Positions 48,303 through 56,980 are shown, numbered from the stretch's first letter. The stretch: DNA of 64,000 nucleotides from Phyllobacterium zundukense (GCF_025452195.1 NZ_CP104973.1:434001-498000), one strand, 5' to 3'. Notes: a model not told the origin generated them from the letters alone. Program-made: numbers and translations.

Positions 48303-49206
48303 ATGACGGATTTGAACGATATCGCGGTTTTCGTGAAGGTTGCGCAATTCGAGAGCTTCAGCCGCGCGGCCCGCTCGCTCGGGATGCCGGTATCGACCGT
48401 CAGTCGCAAGGTCTCCGCGCTCGAAGACCAGCTCGGGGTCACCTTGATCCAGCGCACAACCCGCAAGCTGACGCTTACGCTGCAGGGCCGTGCCTACTAC
48501 AATCAGTGCAGCGAACCTCTCAGCGACTTGTTCGATGCCGAGCAGGTTCTGACCCAGACGCAGAAGCAACCGGAAGGCCTGCTGGAGAATCTCGGTGCCT
48601 GTGCTCATGGGGCAGGAACCATTCTATGAATTTCTCTCCGCCTTCCTGAAAAGACATCCGCGCATCGCGGTCGATCTCTTCATCACAAATCTCTTCGTCG
48701 ATCTTATTGCAGAGAATGTCGACATCGGCATTCGCTTCGGAGAGTTGCGCGATTCAACCATCGTCACGCAAAGGATCGGCAAAAGCGTCCGCTATGTCGT
48801 CGCGGCGCCGGACTATCTCGAAGGCCGGACGGCTCCGGAAAAACCGGAGGATTTGAAGGACCATCGGTGCATCCTGCTCAACGGCCGCAACAATGAGGCG
48901 GAATGGCATCTGGTCAACGGACGCAAATCGCTCAAGCAGCATGTGTCAGGGCCGCTGTCGAGCAGGGATTTTCAGTCGGTGGCCGCGTTCACCTATCGCG
49001 GCCACGGGATCGGCCTTTTGCCGTCGACCTATTGCGACGAACAGATAAAACGCGGAGAACTCATCCGCGTGCTGCCGGACTGGTCATCGCCGGAAATCTT
49101 CGTGCATGCCGTCTATCCTACCCGCCGGTACCTGCCGGCAAAGCTGCTGGTCTTTCTTGATGAACTGAAGGCGTGGAAGAGCCCCTTATGGATTCCATTA
49201 CGCTGA
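48303..49206 (+). pseudogene. LysR-family regulator gene with a frameshift
   Basis: The first frame (48303-48629) encodes the winged-helix DNA-binding domain (FVKVAQFESFSRAARSLGMP, STVSRKVSALEDQLGV). A second frame (to 49206) encodes the effector-binding domain (FYEFLSAFLKRHPRIAVDLF, VAAPDYLEGRT, LPSTYCDEQIKRGELIRVL). At 48584-48585 one G too many in CTGGAGAATC breaks the frame; with one G removed it reads GLLRISVPVLMG, the normal LysR linkage. It is a single-base mutation or a sequencing error. The intact protein would have had about 300 residues and was divergent from the SDR/RidA operon it probably controlled. Confidence 0.87.
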
Positions 49207-49372
49207 CAGCAACGTAGTTTGGCCAGTAGCATACATCGAACTACTTAGAGAAACCGACCACGCAAAGTAAAAACGCGGGCATCCGTGCTCAAAGCTTGCC
49301 GTTTTGAACTATCTCGGCTACTTTTAATAACTGCTGCAAGTTAGTCGGGGACGGCTGTCAGCCGGGTTTCAC

Positions 49373-49831
49373 ATGTCACATAATCTTATGGTCAATGGCA
49401 ATGACTATGCCGTCGATGTGGATGACGACATTCCGCTTCTATGGGTTCTTCGCGACACCATAGGTCTTACGGGCACAAAATTTGGCTGTGGTATTGCCAT
49501 GTGCGGTGCCTGCACCGTGCATGTGGATGGCGTGCCGGTGCGGTCGTGCGTCATGCCCGTCGCAGAGGCGGTAGGCAAGCCTGTCACCACGATCGAGGCA
49601 ATTGGCGATACCGCCGAAGGCGCGCGGATACAGAAGGCCTGGCTGGATATCGATGTCGTCCAGTGTGGTTACTGTCAGTCCGGACAGATCATGTCCGCAA
49701 CCGCGCTGCTCGCTGCCAATCCATCGCCGACCGACGATGATATTGATGCGGTCATGGCGGGAAACATCTGTCGATGCGGCACGTATCCGCGCATTCGGGC
49801 GGCCATCAAGCAGGCGGCGAAGGCGGGGTGA
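49373..49831 (+). CDS. iorA: (2Fe-2S)-binding subunit of an isoquinoline-1-oxidoreductase-like molybdoenzyme
   Basis: A 152-residue protein with the plant-type [2Fe-2S] domain ([17 protein letters not shown], then SC) and the second helical [2Fe-2S] domain ([23 protein letters not shown]), giving all eight cysteines. It carries electrons from the molybdenum site in the partner subunit. It lies 4 bp before iorB. No flavin subunit gene is present, as is usual for this subfamily. Confidence 0.9.
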   Translation: MSHNLMVNGNDYAVDVDDDIPLLWVLRDTIGLTGTKFGCGIAMCGACTVHVDGVPVRSCVMPVAEAVGKPVTTIEAIGDTAEGARIQKAWLDIDVVQCGYCQSGQIMSATALLAANPSPTDDDIDAVMAGNICRCGTYPRIRAAIKQAAKAG

Positions 49832-49835
49832 TACG

Positions 49836-51992
49836 ATGTCCATTCATGACAAAGTCAAACTTTCCGTTTCGCGCCGCCACTTTCTGATCGGCGCATCGCT
49901 GACAGGAGCTGGCCTCGTTTTCGGATTGCGGCCGTCGACCTCTTCAGCTGCCGCAGCCGGGTTTGATCCTAACCCCTTCATTCGCATTCCTGAGGATGGC
50001 AAAATTGTCCTCATCATGCCAGCCGCAGAGATGGGGCAAGGCATCTATACGTCGATCGCGATGCTGCTCGCCGAAGAACTGGAAGTCCCCCTTGACCAGG
50101 TAGTGCTGGAGCATGCACCCGCCGATCCTGCCCGTTACGCAAACCCGTTGCTGGGGGACCAGATCACCGGCGGTTCACTCTCCATTCGCGGTGTTTACGA
50201 GCAGATGCGCAAGGCCGGTGCCAGCGCCCGTATGGTACTGATCAACACCGCAGCGCGAGGCTGGGACGTTGCGCCAGATACGTGCACGGCCGAGGCCGGG
50301 GAGGTCGTTCATGCCGCAAGCGGACGCACCGCGGCCTATGGCAGCCTTATTCGGGCCGCTGCTGCCGAGACCATTCCACAGGACGTGCCACTGAAACCTG
50401 CGTCGAGCTTCAAGGTTATCGGCCAGGCCATCCGGCGCCTTGATAGCCCGCAGAAAGTGAACGGTACTGCAAAATTCGGCATCGACGCCCGTCCGGAAGG
50501 CGTGTCCTACGCGGCAATCGCGATTTGTCCGCACTTCGGCGGCAAGCTGCGTTCCGTCGATGACAAGCCGGCAATGGCGGTCAAGGGTGTCAAGCAGGTG
50601 GTCCGCATCGAGGACGCGGTTGCAGTCGTGGCCGACAATACCGGCGCCGCCCGCAAGGGGCTTGCGGCGCTTTCCATCGAGTGGGATCCGGGTCCGAGCG
50701 GCGATCTCACCTCGGCCGAACTTGAGAAGAGCATCGAGGATGCGACGAACGGCGGCAACGCCCTGCCTCATATAAAGGAAGGCGATGTCGTCAAGGCCGA
50801 GGCCGAACACGGGCCCGTCCATGAATTCCTCTACCGCATGCCGATCCTCACGCATTCGGCAATGGAGCCGATGAACTGCACACTTCACGTTCGCAAGGAC
50901 AGCTGCGACGTGTGGACCGGCACCCAAGTTGCGGGTCGTGCGCGGCAGGCCGTAGCGGACGTCACCGATCTCCCCGTGGACAAGGTCCTTGTTCATAACC
51001 AGCTTCTCGGTGGCGGCTTCGGCCGCAGGCTCGATGTCGACGGCGTCATTCTGGCGGCGAAGATTGCGAAACAGGTGGATGGCCCGGTGAAGGTCACCTG
51101 GAGCCGCGAGGAGGACATCCGCCATGACTGTTATCGCTATCTGAATTACAGCAAGGTCAGCGCGACGCTCGGTCCGGACGGCATGCCCGTCTCGTGGCGG
51201 CATCGCGTGATCGGTCCCGCCGTCATGGCACGCTGGCTGCCGGCCTTTACCAAAGATGGTATCGACCTTGACATCATGGGTGGTGCAGAGTCGGCCTACG
51301 CGATCCCGAACAAATTTACCGAGTTTGTGCGCCATGAGGCTCCGGACGGAATGTTGACGGGCAACTGGCGCGGCGTCGGCGCCACGCGCAACATCTTTCC
51401 GATCGAAGGCAGCATCGACGAACTGGCCAGCGCCGCGAAGATCGATCCGCTCGAGTATCGCAAGCGCCTGCTTCAGCATAAGCCGCGTCTCCTTGCTGCT
51501 CTTGATCTGGCTGCAGAAAAGGCGGGCTGGTCAAATGCCCTGCCTAAAGGCAAAGGAAGGGGCATTGCCCTTTCGGAGGATTTCGGCAGCTTTGCCGCAA
51601 TGATCTCTGAAGTCAGCGTCGGGGACGACGGAAAACCCAAGGTCGAGCGCATCGTCTGTGCGGTCGACTGTGGCCAGGTCGTCAATCCGGACACGGTGGA
51701 CGCCCAGATATTGAGCGGCATCGTCTATGGCCTCAGTGCTGCACTCTACGGACGCCTGACGGTCCAGAACGGTGCCGTTGTCGAGAGCAACTTCGACGAC
51801 TCCCCCGTGTTGCGCATAAATGAGACGCCGAAGATCGAGGTCTACATCGTTCCAAGTTCGGAGGCGCCAGGCGGCATAGGCGAGGTCGGCACGCCGGGCG
51901 TTGCTCCGTCGCTGTACAATGCGATCTTTGCAGCGACGGGCAAGCGGTTGCGGTCGCTGCCGATCGACCAGCACGAATTCCAGAGGGTGTGA
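49836..51992 (+). CDS. iorB: Molybdopterin-binding subunit, isoquinoline-1-oxidoreductase-like
   Basis: A 718-residue xanthine-dehydrogenase-family subunit. It has a Tat signal (SRRHFLIGASLTGAGLVFG), so the holoenzyme is probably exported folded to the periplasm, with iorA as passenger. Molybdopterin-binding segments include PAAEMGQGIYTSIAMLLAEEL, GGGFGRRLDVDG and the C-terminal PGGIGEVGTPGVAPSLYNA with the catalytic Glu. Substrate (an N-heterocycle or aldehyde) is unknown. I chose the ATG at 49836 because it opens with this Tat signal. Confidence 0.9.
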   Translation: MSIHDKVKLSVSRRHFLIGASLTGAGLVFGLRPSTSSAAAAGFDPNPFIRIPEDGKIVLIMPAAEMGQGIYTSIAMLLAEELEVPLDQVVLEHAPADPARYANPLLGDQITGGSLSIRGVYEQMRKAGASARMVLINTAARGWDVAPDTCTAEAGEVVHAASGRTAAYGSLIRAAAAETIPQDVPLKPASSFKVIGQAIRRLDSPQKVNGTAKFGIDARPEGVSYAAIAICPHFGGKLRSVDDKPAMAVKGVKQVVRIEDAVAVVADNTGAARKGLAALSIEWDPGPSGDLTSAELEKSIEDATNGGNALPHIKEGDVVKAEAEHGPVHEFLYRMPILTHSAMEPMNCTLHVRKDSCDVWTGTQVAGRARQAVADVTDLPVDKVLVHNQLLGGGFGRRLDVDGVILAAKIAKQVDGPVKVTWSREEDIRHDCYRYLNYSKVSATLGPDGMPVSWRHRVIGPAVMARWLPAFTKDGIDLDIMGGAESAYAIPNKFTEFVRHEAPDGMLTGNWRGVGATRNIFPIEGSIDELASAAKIDPLEYRKRLLQHKPRLLAALDLAAEKAGWSNALPKGKGRGIALSEDFGSFAAMISEVSVGDDGKPKVERIVCAVDCGQVVNPDTVDAQILSGIVYGLSAALYGRLTVQNGAVVESNFDDSPVLRINETPKIEVYIVPSSEAPGGIGEVGTPGVAPSLYNAIFAATGKRLRSLPIDQHEFQRV

Positions 51993-51994
51993 CG

Positions 51995-52636
51995 ATGGCC
52001 ATGCGTTTTGCCGCTATCGCAATCGCATCCGTTCTCGCGACAGCCGGAACATATGTCGTCATGGGATCCTTGCAAGGCAACGCCGAGACATCCGCTGGCG
52101 GCGCGCTCAAGGCCGTCGCCGACTTCGATGTGATCACAGACACCAGCGCGCGCTCGAAGGCCATCTTCGAAGAGGCAAGCCGCGTCCTGACGCATCCGCG
52201 CTGCATCAACTGTCATCCGGCGACCCGCAGCCCGACACAAGGGGAAGACAAGCACCCGCATGTGCCGTTGATGATCGCCAGCAACAGCTCAACGGGTCCG
52301 CTGGGTCTTGCATGCAGCACCTGCCATGGCGCCGAAAATCGTTCGATCGTCGGAAGCCGCATGAAATCCATCCCGGGTAACGCCCACTGGCAATTGGCCC
52401 CGGCCAGCATGGCCTGGCAAGGGCTGACGGTCAGCGAAATATGCCAGCAGGTCAAGGACACGAGCCGCAACGGCAATCGCTCCCACGAGGCTCTCATAAA
52501 GCATATGGGCGAGGACCACCTGGTCGGCTGGGCCTGGCACCCGGGCGATGGACGAACCGCCCCGCCCGGATCGCAGGAGACATTTGCAGCGCTGATCGCC
52601 GCGTGGGTCAAGACCGGAGCCGGCTGTCCCGACTGA
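51995..52636 (+). CDS. Dihaem cytochrome c-like electron acceptor of the molybdoenzyme
   Basis: A 213-residue protein with a hydrophobic signal or anchor (about 5-25) and two haem motifs, CINCH and CSTCH. The stop of iorB almost touches its start (a GTG at 51989 or the ATG at 51995). It would accept electrons from the IorAB iron-sulfur clusters and pass them to the respiratory chain. The spacing of the two CxxCH motifs (about 40 residues) fits a compact dihaem domain. Confidence 0.83.
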   Translation: MAMRFAAIAIASVLATAGTYVVMGSLQGNAETSAGGALKAVADFDVITDTSARSKAIFEEASRVLTHPRCINCHPATRSPTQGEDKHPHVPLMIASNSSTGPLGLACSTCHGAENRSIVGSRMKSIPGNAHWQLAPASMAWQGLTVSEICQQVKDTSRNGNRSHEALIKHMGEDHLVGWAWHPGDGRTAPPGSQETFAALIAAWVKTGAGCPD

Positions 52637-52729
52637 TGGACCAGGCCACCCAACAAAACTGTGATTTTGCCGAAATGCAATTAGCGGTTACGCTGACTGC
52701 GCATCACAGAAAAGCTCAGGAGATAGACG

Positions 52730-52921
52730 ATGAAGACAATCCTCGTACTTGCCGCTGCTTTCGGTCTTACCGTATCGGCCGCCTCGGCCGATTGTGCGGG
52801 ACATAATAGTGCCTCCGTCGATAAAGAAACGACGACGGCAAGCATTTCGCAAGACCAGACACCCATTCCGGCTGAGAACCAATCAGTCAAACAGGAAAAG
52901 CCCCAACAGGAAGCCGAATAG
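52730..52921 (+). CDS. Small secreted hypothetical protein
   Basis: A 63-residue protein with a clean Sec signal (ILVLAAAFGLTVSAASA, cleavage before DCAGH) and a hydrophilic mature part rich in Thr, Ser, Gln and Glu with one Cys. GGAG-like purines (CAGGAG) lie upstream. I believe similar small secreted proteins occur in other rhizobia, but no function is known to me. Confidence 0.6.
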   Translation: MKTILVLAAAFGLTVSAASADCAGHNSASVDKETTTASISQDQTPIPAENQSVKQEKPQQEAE

Positions 52922-53059
52922 CTCGAGCTTTCAGGGGATGTGACCTATCGGGCGCGATCTGGCTGGTTGCTTAGATCGTGCGGGTGATGTTGTGCCGATA
53001 ACTCCGGCCGCAGCGGGAATTCTACCCATCGTGGACTGTGTCTGGCTTTGTTTTCTGAC

Positions 53060-53839
53060 ATGCTTCACTTTATCTATGAGGGTCTAGTTGCACTTGAAAA
53101 ACGGAAATTTTCAGTTGCGTTTGCACTCTTGCGAAAGCCATTCAAAGAGGGAATGTTGCTAGCGGCACAGGTATGTGCGGACGAAGTGAGCTTCTTTGAT
53201 ACAATGAAGTTGGATGCAAAGAGTCTATTGAGTCGTAAGGCACTAGATGAGACGAGAATAAAGACTCTTCTCGAGCTAACACTGAAGGCTTGCCACGCCA
53301 CCAGTTTCTTGAGCTCCGACGTGATCTATAACACTGTTTTCAACCGCAAAAATGATGCTGGCCTCGCTCAACTTTTCGACAAAGCGACACACTTTGTAAC
53401 GGAATTCAGTCAAATTCGAACCGAGAACTACAACATCAATTTCATTTTTAAGAATCCAGAGGATAACGATGTCTATGAGACCATCTATCCAGAGCTTGCG
53501 AGGCTGCTCCTCTTTCTCAACATGATGCAGATTGAGCTGTACACCAGGATGCGGGCGCCGAAGAAGAATTATCGGAATTGGATCCTCTTCACTTCGATCG
53601 GCTCATATGAAGCTCTTTACGCAAAAGGGCGGCGCTCTAAAATGACGGCCTTTGTTAATTCGCATTTCGGTGACTTTCTGATCTGCCCGCACTGCGCAGC
53701 GAATATTCGGGTTAAGAAGGCGGATGCTCCCCGACTATTTATTGGTGAGACCTTAGATTGTAACAACTGTCGAATGGCACACCATTTTCCATTCGGTTGG
53801 TTGCTCTCAAAGATTGATATGGCAATGTTCGATAATTGA
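53060..53839 (+). CDS. Orphan AT-rich gene with two C-x2-C pairs, possibly 5'-truncated
   Basis: A 259-residue protein of no family I recognise. It is largely helical (FIYEGLVALEKRKFSVAF; a central YPELARLLLFLNMMQIELYTR) and ends in a zinc-ribbon-like pattern, CPHC ... CNNC, about 30 residues apart. The base composition is clearly more AT-rich than its neighbours, with rare codons for this genome, suggesting transfer. No Shine-Dalgarno is seen before the ATG at 53060; the frame is open back to 52988, so it may lack an original N-terminus. Confidence 0.65.
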   Translation: MLHFIYEGLVALEKRKFSVAFALLRKPFKEGMLLAAQVCADEVSFFDTMKLDAKSLLSRKALDETRIKTLLELTLKACHATSFLSSDVIYNTVFNRKNDAGLAQLFDKATHFVTEFSQIRTENYNINFIFKNPEDNDVYETIYPELARLLLFLNMMQIELYTRMRAPKKNYRNWILFTSIGSYEALYAKGRRSKMTAFVNSHFGDFLICPHCAANIRVKKADAPRLFIGETLDCNNCRMAHHFPFGWLLSKIDMAMFDN

Positions 53840-53910
53840 ACCTAACCCTCAAAATTACTCATCCACTCGCCTCCTTGCCAATTCCTCCCCTGATCCTTAC
53901 ATAAATCCTT

Positions 53911-53964
53911 GGAGGACGGCCTCCACGCTTCCCAAGCGTATCCAGACAAATCCGGGACGGCCCG
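53911..53964 (+). promoter_or_regulatory. Guanidine-II (mini-ykkC) riboswitch
   Basis: Two hairpins each carry an ACGG tetraloop: GGAGG-ACGG-CCTCC at 53911-53924 and CGGG-ACGG-CCCG at 53953-53964, 28 bases apart. Paired ACGR-loop hairpins define the mini-ykkC class, established as a guanidine sensor. It lies directly upstream of sugE (Shine-Dalgarno AAGGA at 53976-53980), the known regulatory partner. Guanidine binding is expected to free translation. Confidence 0.88.
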
Positions 53965-53988
53965 ATCGAACATTAAAGGATGGTCGTC

Positions 53989-54303
53989 ATGGCCTGGATT
54001 ATTCTCATCTTGGCTGGTCTCTTTGAAATCGGCTGGGCCATCGGGCTCAAATATACCGATGGGTTTACCCGTATCACCCCCACCATTCTCACCGCCGGCA
54101 GCATGGTCATCAGCGTCGTTCTGCTTGGCCTTGCCTTGCGCGATCTGCCGGTCGGCAGCGCCTATGCGGTGTGGACCGGCATCGGCACTGTCGGTACGGC
54201 GCTGCTCGGCATGTATATCTTCGGCGAACCGGCAACGGTTGTGCGCCTCGTCTGCATCGGGCTGATCGTTGCGGGTATCGGCGGGCTGAAATTTCTTGCC
54301 TAG
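53989..54303 (+). CDS. sugE: SMR-family guanidinium exporter SugE (Gdx)
   Basis: A 104-residue small multidrug-resistance protein with four transmembrane helices and the conserved Glu in [15 protein letters not shown], followed by [12 protein letters not shown]. This subfamily exports guanidinium with proton antiport as a dual-topology dimer. I chose the ATG at 53989 because AAGGA lies eight bases upstream; an ATG at 53980 overlaps that site. Control by the upstream riboswitch supports the guanidinium assignment. Confidence 0.93.
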   Translation: MAWIILILAGLFEIGWAIGLKYTDGFTRITPTILTAGSMVISVVLLGLALRDLPVGSAYAVWTGIGTVGTALLGMYIFGEPATVVRLVCIGLIVAGIGGLKFLA

Positions 54304-54315
54304 TACCACTTATCT

Positions 54316-54518
54316 CCCCCCTTGCGGGGGCCGAAGGCGGGCGAGACCCGTGGCTCGCCCCGGTAGCGATTTCAGCATCTTAGCTTCTTTAGCTAAGTGC
54401 TAGAAATCGCAAGAGAGGGGATTTGCAATAATTATGCTACCCCCTCACTTGGATTTTCTAAGGATTTAGCAAACAGGCTAAATCCAAGAAAATCCTTTCT
54501 CTCCCACAGGGGGAGAGA
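54316..54518. repeat. Series of nested hairpins upstream of moeB
   Basis: The 227-bp gap before moeB is almost wholly palindromic. In order: CCCCC/GGGGG (54317-54330), GGGCGAG/CTCGCCC (54339-54360), a long stem with arms 54366-54385 and 54391-54410 (GCGATTTC-AGCA-CTTAGCT and complement), GAGGGG/CCCCTC (54415-54446), a stem with arms 54451-54469 and 54478-54495 (GGATTTTCT, GGATTTAG), and TCTCTCCC/GGGAGAGA (54498-54518). The design is of a composite palindromic repeat or a structured leader. Confidence 0.75.
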
Positions 54519-54530
54519 TAAAACAGCACC

Positions 54531-55301
54531 ATGACCGAACAGCAGATCACGCCCCTCACCTCTTCCGAAATCGAGCGCTATGCCCGCCATATCATCCTTG
54601 GCGAGGTGGGCGGGCCCGGTCAGCAAAAGCTGAAACGCGCCCGCGTGCTTGTCGTTGGCGCCGGCGGGCTCGGTGCGCCTGTGCTGCAATATCTGGCGGC
54701 GTCGGGCGTCGGCACGCTCGGCATTGTCGATGACGACCGCGTGTCGCTGTCGAATTTGCAGCGGCAGATCATCCATTCCACCGAGCTTGTCGGCTCACCC
54801 AAGGTGGAGAGCGCGGCGCGCGCCATCGGCGCGATCAACCCGCATGTGACCGTCGAAGCGCATGAGCTGCGCATCGCGCCGGACAATGTGGCCGATCTCG
54901 TCAGCCGCTATCACATCATCGTCGATGGCTCGGATAATTTCGATACGCGCTATATGCTGGCCGATACGTGCCTCGAACAGAAGCGGCCGCTGGTTTCGGC
55001 GGCGCTCGGGCGCTTCGACGGCTCGGTGACGACGCTGCTGCCTTACGCGGCAAATGCGGCGGGCGAGCCGAACCCATCCTACCGCGATCTCTTCCCCAAT
55101 CCGCCACCGCCGGGGCTGCTTCCCGCCTGCGCCGAGGCCGGTGTGCTCGGCGTCCTGCCCGGCGTCATCGGTACCCTGCAGGCGACCGAGGTGATCAAGC
55201 TCATCACCGGCATCGGCGAACCGCTCATCGGGCGGCTGCTGCTTTATGATGCGCTGACCTCGCGCTTCGAAACGATCAAGTACAAAGCGCGCAAGGCCTG
55301 A
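54531..55301 (+). CDS. moeB: HesA/MoeB/ThiF family adenylyltransferase
   Basis: An E1-like enzyme of 256 residues with the ATP-binding GAGGLGAPVLQYLAASGVG, the Arg-bearing NLQRQIIHS and the metal-binding DGSDNFDTRYM region. Classical MoeB carries a zinc held by two C-x2-C pairs; here the first is YRDLFP (no Cys) and the C-terminus ends KARKA with no Cys pair, so zinc is probably absent. The Cys in PACAEAGVLG remains. It is 3 bp before the aconitase-X gene. Whether it activates MoaD, ThiS or another carrier is unknown. Confidence 0.85.
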   Translation: MTEQQITPLTSSEIERYARHIILGEVGGPGQQKLKRARVLVVGAGGLGAPVLQYLAASGVGTLGIVDDDRVSLSNLQRQIIHSTELVGSPKVESAARAIGAINPHVTVEAHELRIAPDNVADLVSRYHIIVDGSDNFDTRYMLADTCLEQKRPLVSAALGRFDGSVTTLLPYAANAAGEPNPSYRDLFPNPPPPGLLPACAEAGVLGVLPGVIGTLQATEVIKLITGIGEPLIGRLLLYDALTSRFETIKYKARKA

Positions 55302-55304
55302 GCG

Positions 55305-56561
55305 ATGGCGCTCGCGCTTTCCGCCGAACAGCAGGCGATTGCCAATGGTGTGCGCGGCGAAGGTGCCGCGATGGCCATGCGCATCGTCGCCGCCACTGCG
55401 CGGCTGATGGGGGCGCCATCCCTCATCCCGATCGCCTCGGCGCATATCGACGGCGCGCTTTATCACGGCGATAGCGGTACGCTGTTTGCGGAAAAGCTGG
55501 CCCTCGGCGGCGGCAAGGTTGCGGTGCGCGCAACGCTGAATGTCGGCTCGCTCGATCTGACCGGTTGCTCGAAGAACCGCCTGCCGGATCATGAGCGCGG
55601 CATGGCGCGGCGGATGATGGATGCCTATCGCACGCTCGGCTGCGAGCCAAGCTGGACCTGCGCGCCCTATCAGGCCGGGCACCGTCCGGCGCTAGGCAGC
55701 GACGTCGCCTGGGGCGAGAGCAATGCGGTGGTTTTCTGCAATTCCGTGCTCGGCGCGCGCACCAACCGCTATGGCGATTTTCTCGATATCGCCTGCGCCA
55801 TATCCGGCTTTGCGCCCTATTACGGCCTGCACCGGCCGGAAAACCGTCGCGCCACGCTGGTTTTCGATGTGTCCGGGCTGAATCCGGCATTCCTCGGCTC
55901 GGAGGTCGCGTGGCCGATCCTCGGCAGTCTATATGGCCGCGAGATCGGCGATGCGGTCGGCATCGTTGCGGGTATAGCCGCCCACCCCGGCGAGGATGCG
56001 CTGAAGGCATTCGGCGCGGCATCCGCTTCGGCGGGCGCCGTCGGCCTGTTCCATGTGGCGGGCGTGACGCCGGAAGCGCCGGACCTTGCAACGGCCCTGC
56101 ATCACCAGCCGCCCGAGACCGTGATCAAAGTCACCGCCGAAATGATCGCGGATTCGCGCCGCCGCCTCTCCACCGCGCTTGACATGGACCGTATCGACGC
56201 CGTCGCCATTGGCAGCCCGCATCTGTCGACCGCGGAGTTCGACCGGCTGGAAGCATTGATCGGCAAGCGTAAGCTCAAGGTTACACTCTACGCCTGCACC
56301 GGCCGCCATACACTTGCCGCTCTGGCGTCGAGTGGCCGCCGCGCGGCCTTGGAAGCGGCCGGCGTCGTCATCGTCGCCGACACCTGCGTCGTGGTCACAC
56401 CGATCCTCCCGGATATCGAAGGTGCGGTGCTGATGACCAATTCCGGCAAATTCGCCCACTACGCGCCGGGCAATACCGGCTATGGCGTCATCTATGGCTC
56501 CATGGCCGAATGCGTGGAAAGCGCCGTGCTCGGCCGCCCGGTATTTGAGGGCGCGGCATGA
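55305..56561 (+). CDS. Aconitase X catalytic (large) subunit
   Basis: A 418-residue AcnX catalytic-domain protein (formerly DUF521), with the family signature CNSVLGARTNRYGDFLD and C-terminal MTNSGKFAHYAPG. It forms an iron-sulfur dehydratase with the small swivel subunit encoded next. Bacterial members have been shown to be cis-3-hydroxy-L-proline dehydratases; archaeal ones act on mevalonate 5-phosphate. The bacterial activity is the better guess, but no hydroxyproline genes are beside it. It overlaps the small-subunit gene by 4 bp. Confidence 0.87.
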   Translation: MALALSAEQQAIANGVRGEGAAMAMRIVAATARLMGAPSLIPIASAHIDGALYHGDSGTLFAEKLALGGGKVAVRATLNVGSLDLTGCSKNRLPDHERGMARRMMDAYRTLGCEPSWTCAPYQAGHRPALGSDVAWGESNAVVFCNSVLGARTNRYGDFLDIACAISGFAPYYGLHRPENRRATLVFDVSGLNPAFLGSEVAWPILGSLYGREIGDAVGIVAGIAAHPGEDALKAFGAASASAGAVGLFHVAGVTPEAPDLATALHHQPPETVIKVTAEMIADSRRRLSTALDMDRIDAVAIGSPHLSTAEFDRLEALIGKRKLKVTLYACTGRHTLAALASSGRRAALEAAGVVIVADTCVVVTPILPDIEGAVLMTNSGKFAHYAPGNTGYGVIYGSMAECVESAVLGRPVFEGAA

Positions 56562-56965
56562 AGGCCGAAGTCCTTGTCGCGGGCCAGCCTGCCGAAGCGC
56601 CTGCCCTTGTGCTCACCGCGCCGATCAGCTTCTGGGGCGGCGTCAATCCGAAGACCGGGCTGATTGCGGATGTGCGCCATCCGCAGCATGGCGTTTCGAT
56701 CAGCGGCAAGGTGCTTTGCCTGCCCGGCACCATCGGCTCGTCCTCGGCTGCCGCCGTGCTGCTGGAGCTGGTCAGCGCAGGCCTCGCACCCGCCGCACTC
56801 GTCCTGCACGAGCCCGACGCGATCCTGCTGCTCGGTCTCATCGTTGCGCAGGAGATGGGCCATTTAACTCCGATGGCGCTGAGATTGGATCGCGCTGAAT
56901 TTGGGGAGTTCGTGGATACAAAGCTAGCAATTGGTACCGACGGGACGGTTCTTATTACCCGATGA
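56558..56965 (+). CDS. Aconitase X swivel (small) subunit
   Basis: A 135-residue DUF126/AcnX swivel-domain protein (APISFWGGVNPKTGLIAD, GKVLCLPGTIGSSSAAAVLLEL). The Gly-Ser-Ser-Ser stretch matches the substrate-phosphate/carboxylate binding loop of the family. Split large and small genes give the heterodimeric AcnX type. It overlaps the large-subunit gene (ATGA). Confidence 0.88.
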   Translation: MKAEVLVAGQPAEAPALVLTAPISFWGGVNPKTGLIADVRHPQHGVSISGKVLCLPGTIGSSSAAAVLLELVSAGLAPAALVLHEPDAILLLGLIVAQEMGHLTPMALRLDRAEFGEFVDTKLAIGTDGTVLITR

Positions 56966-56980
56966 GAAGCCTCCACCTCT

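Noticed and set aside
53840..53988. ykkC guanidine-I or guanidine-III class riboswitch
   Set aside because: The two short ACGG-loop hairpins fit guanidine-II; the long guanidine-I fold and the pseudoknot of guanidine-III were not seen.
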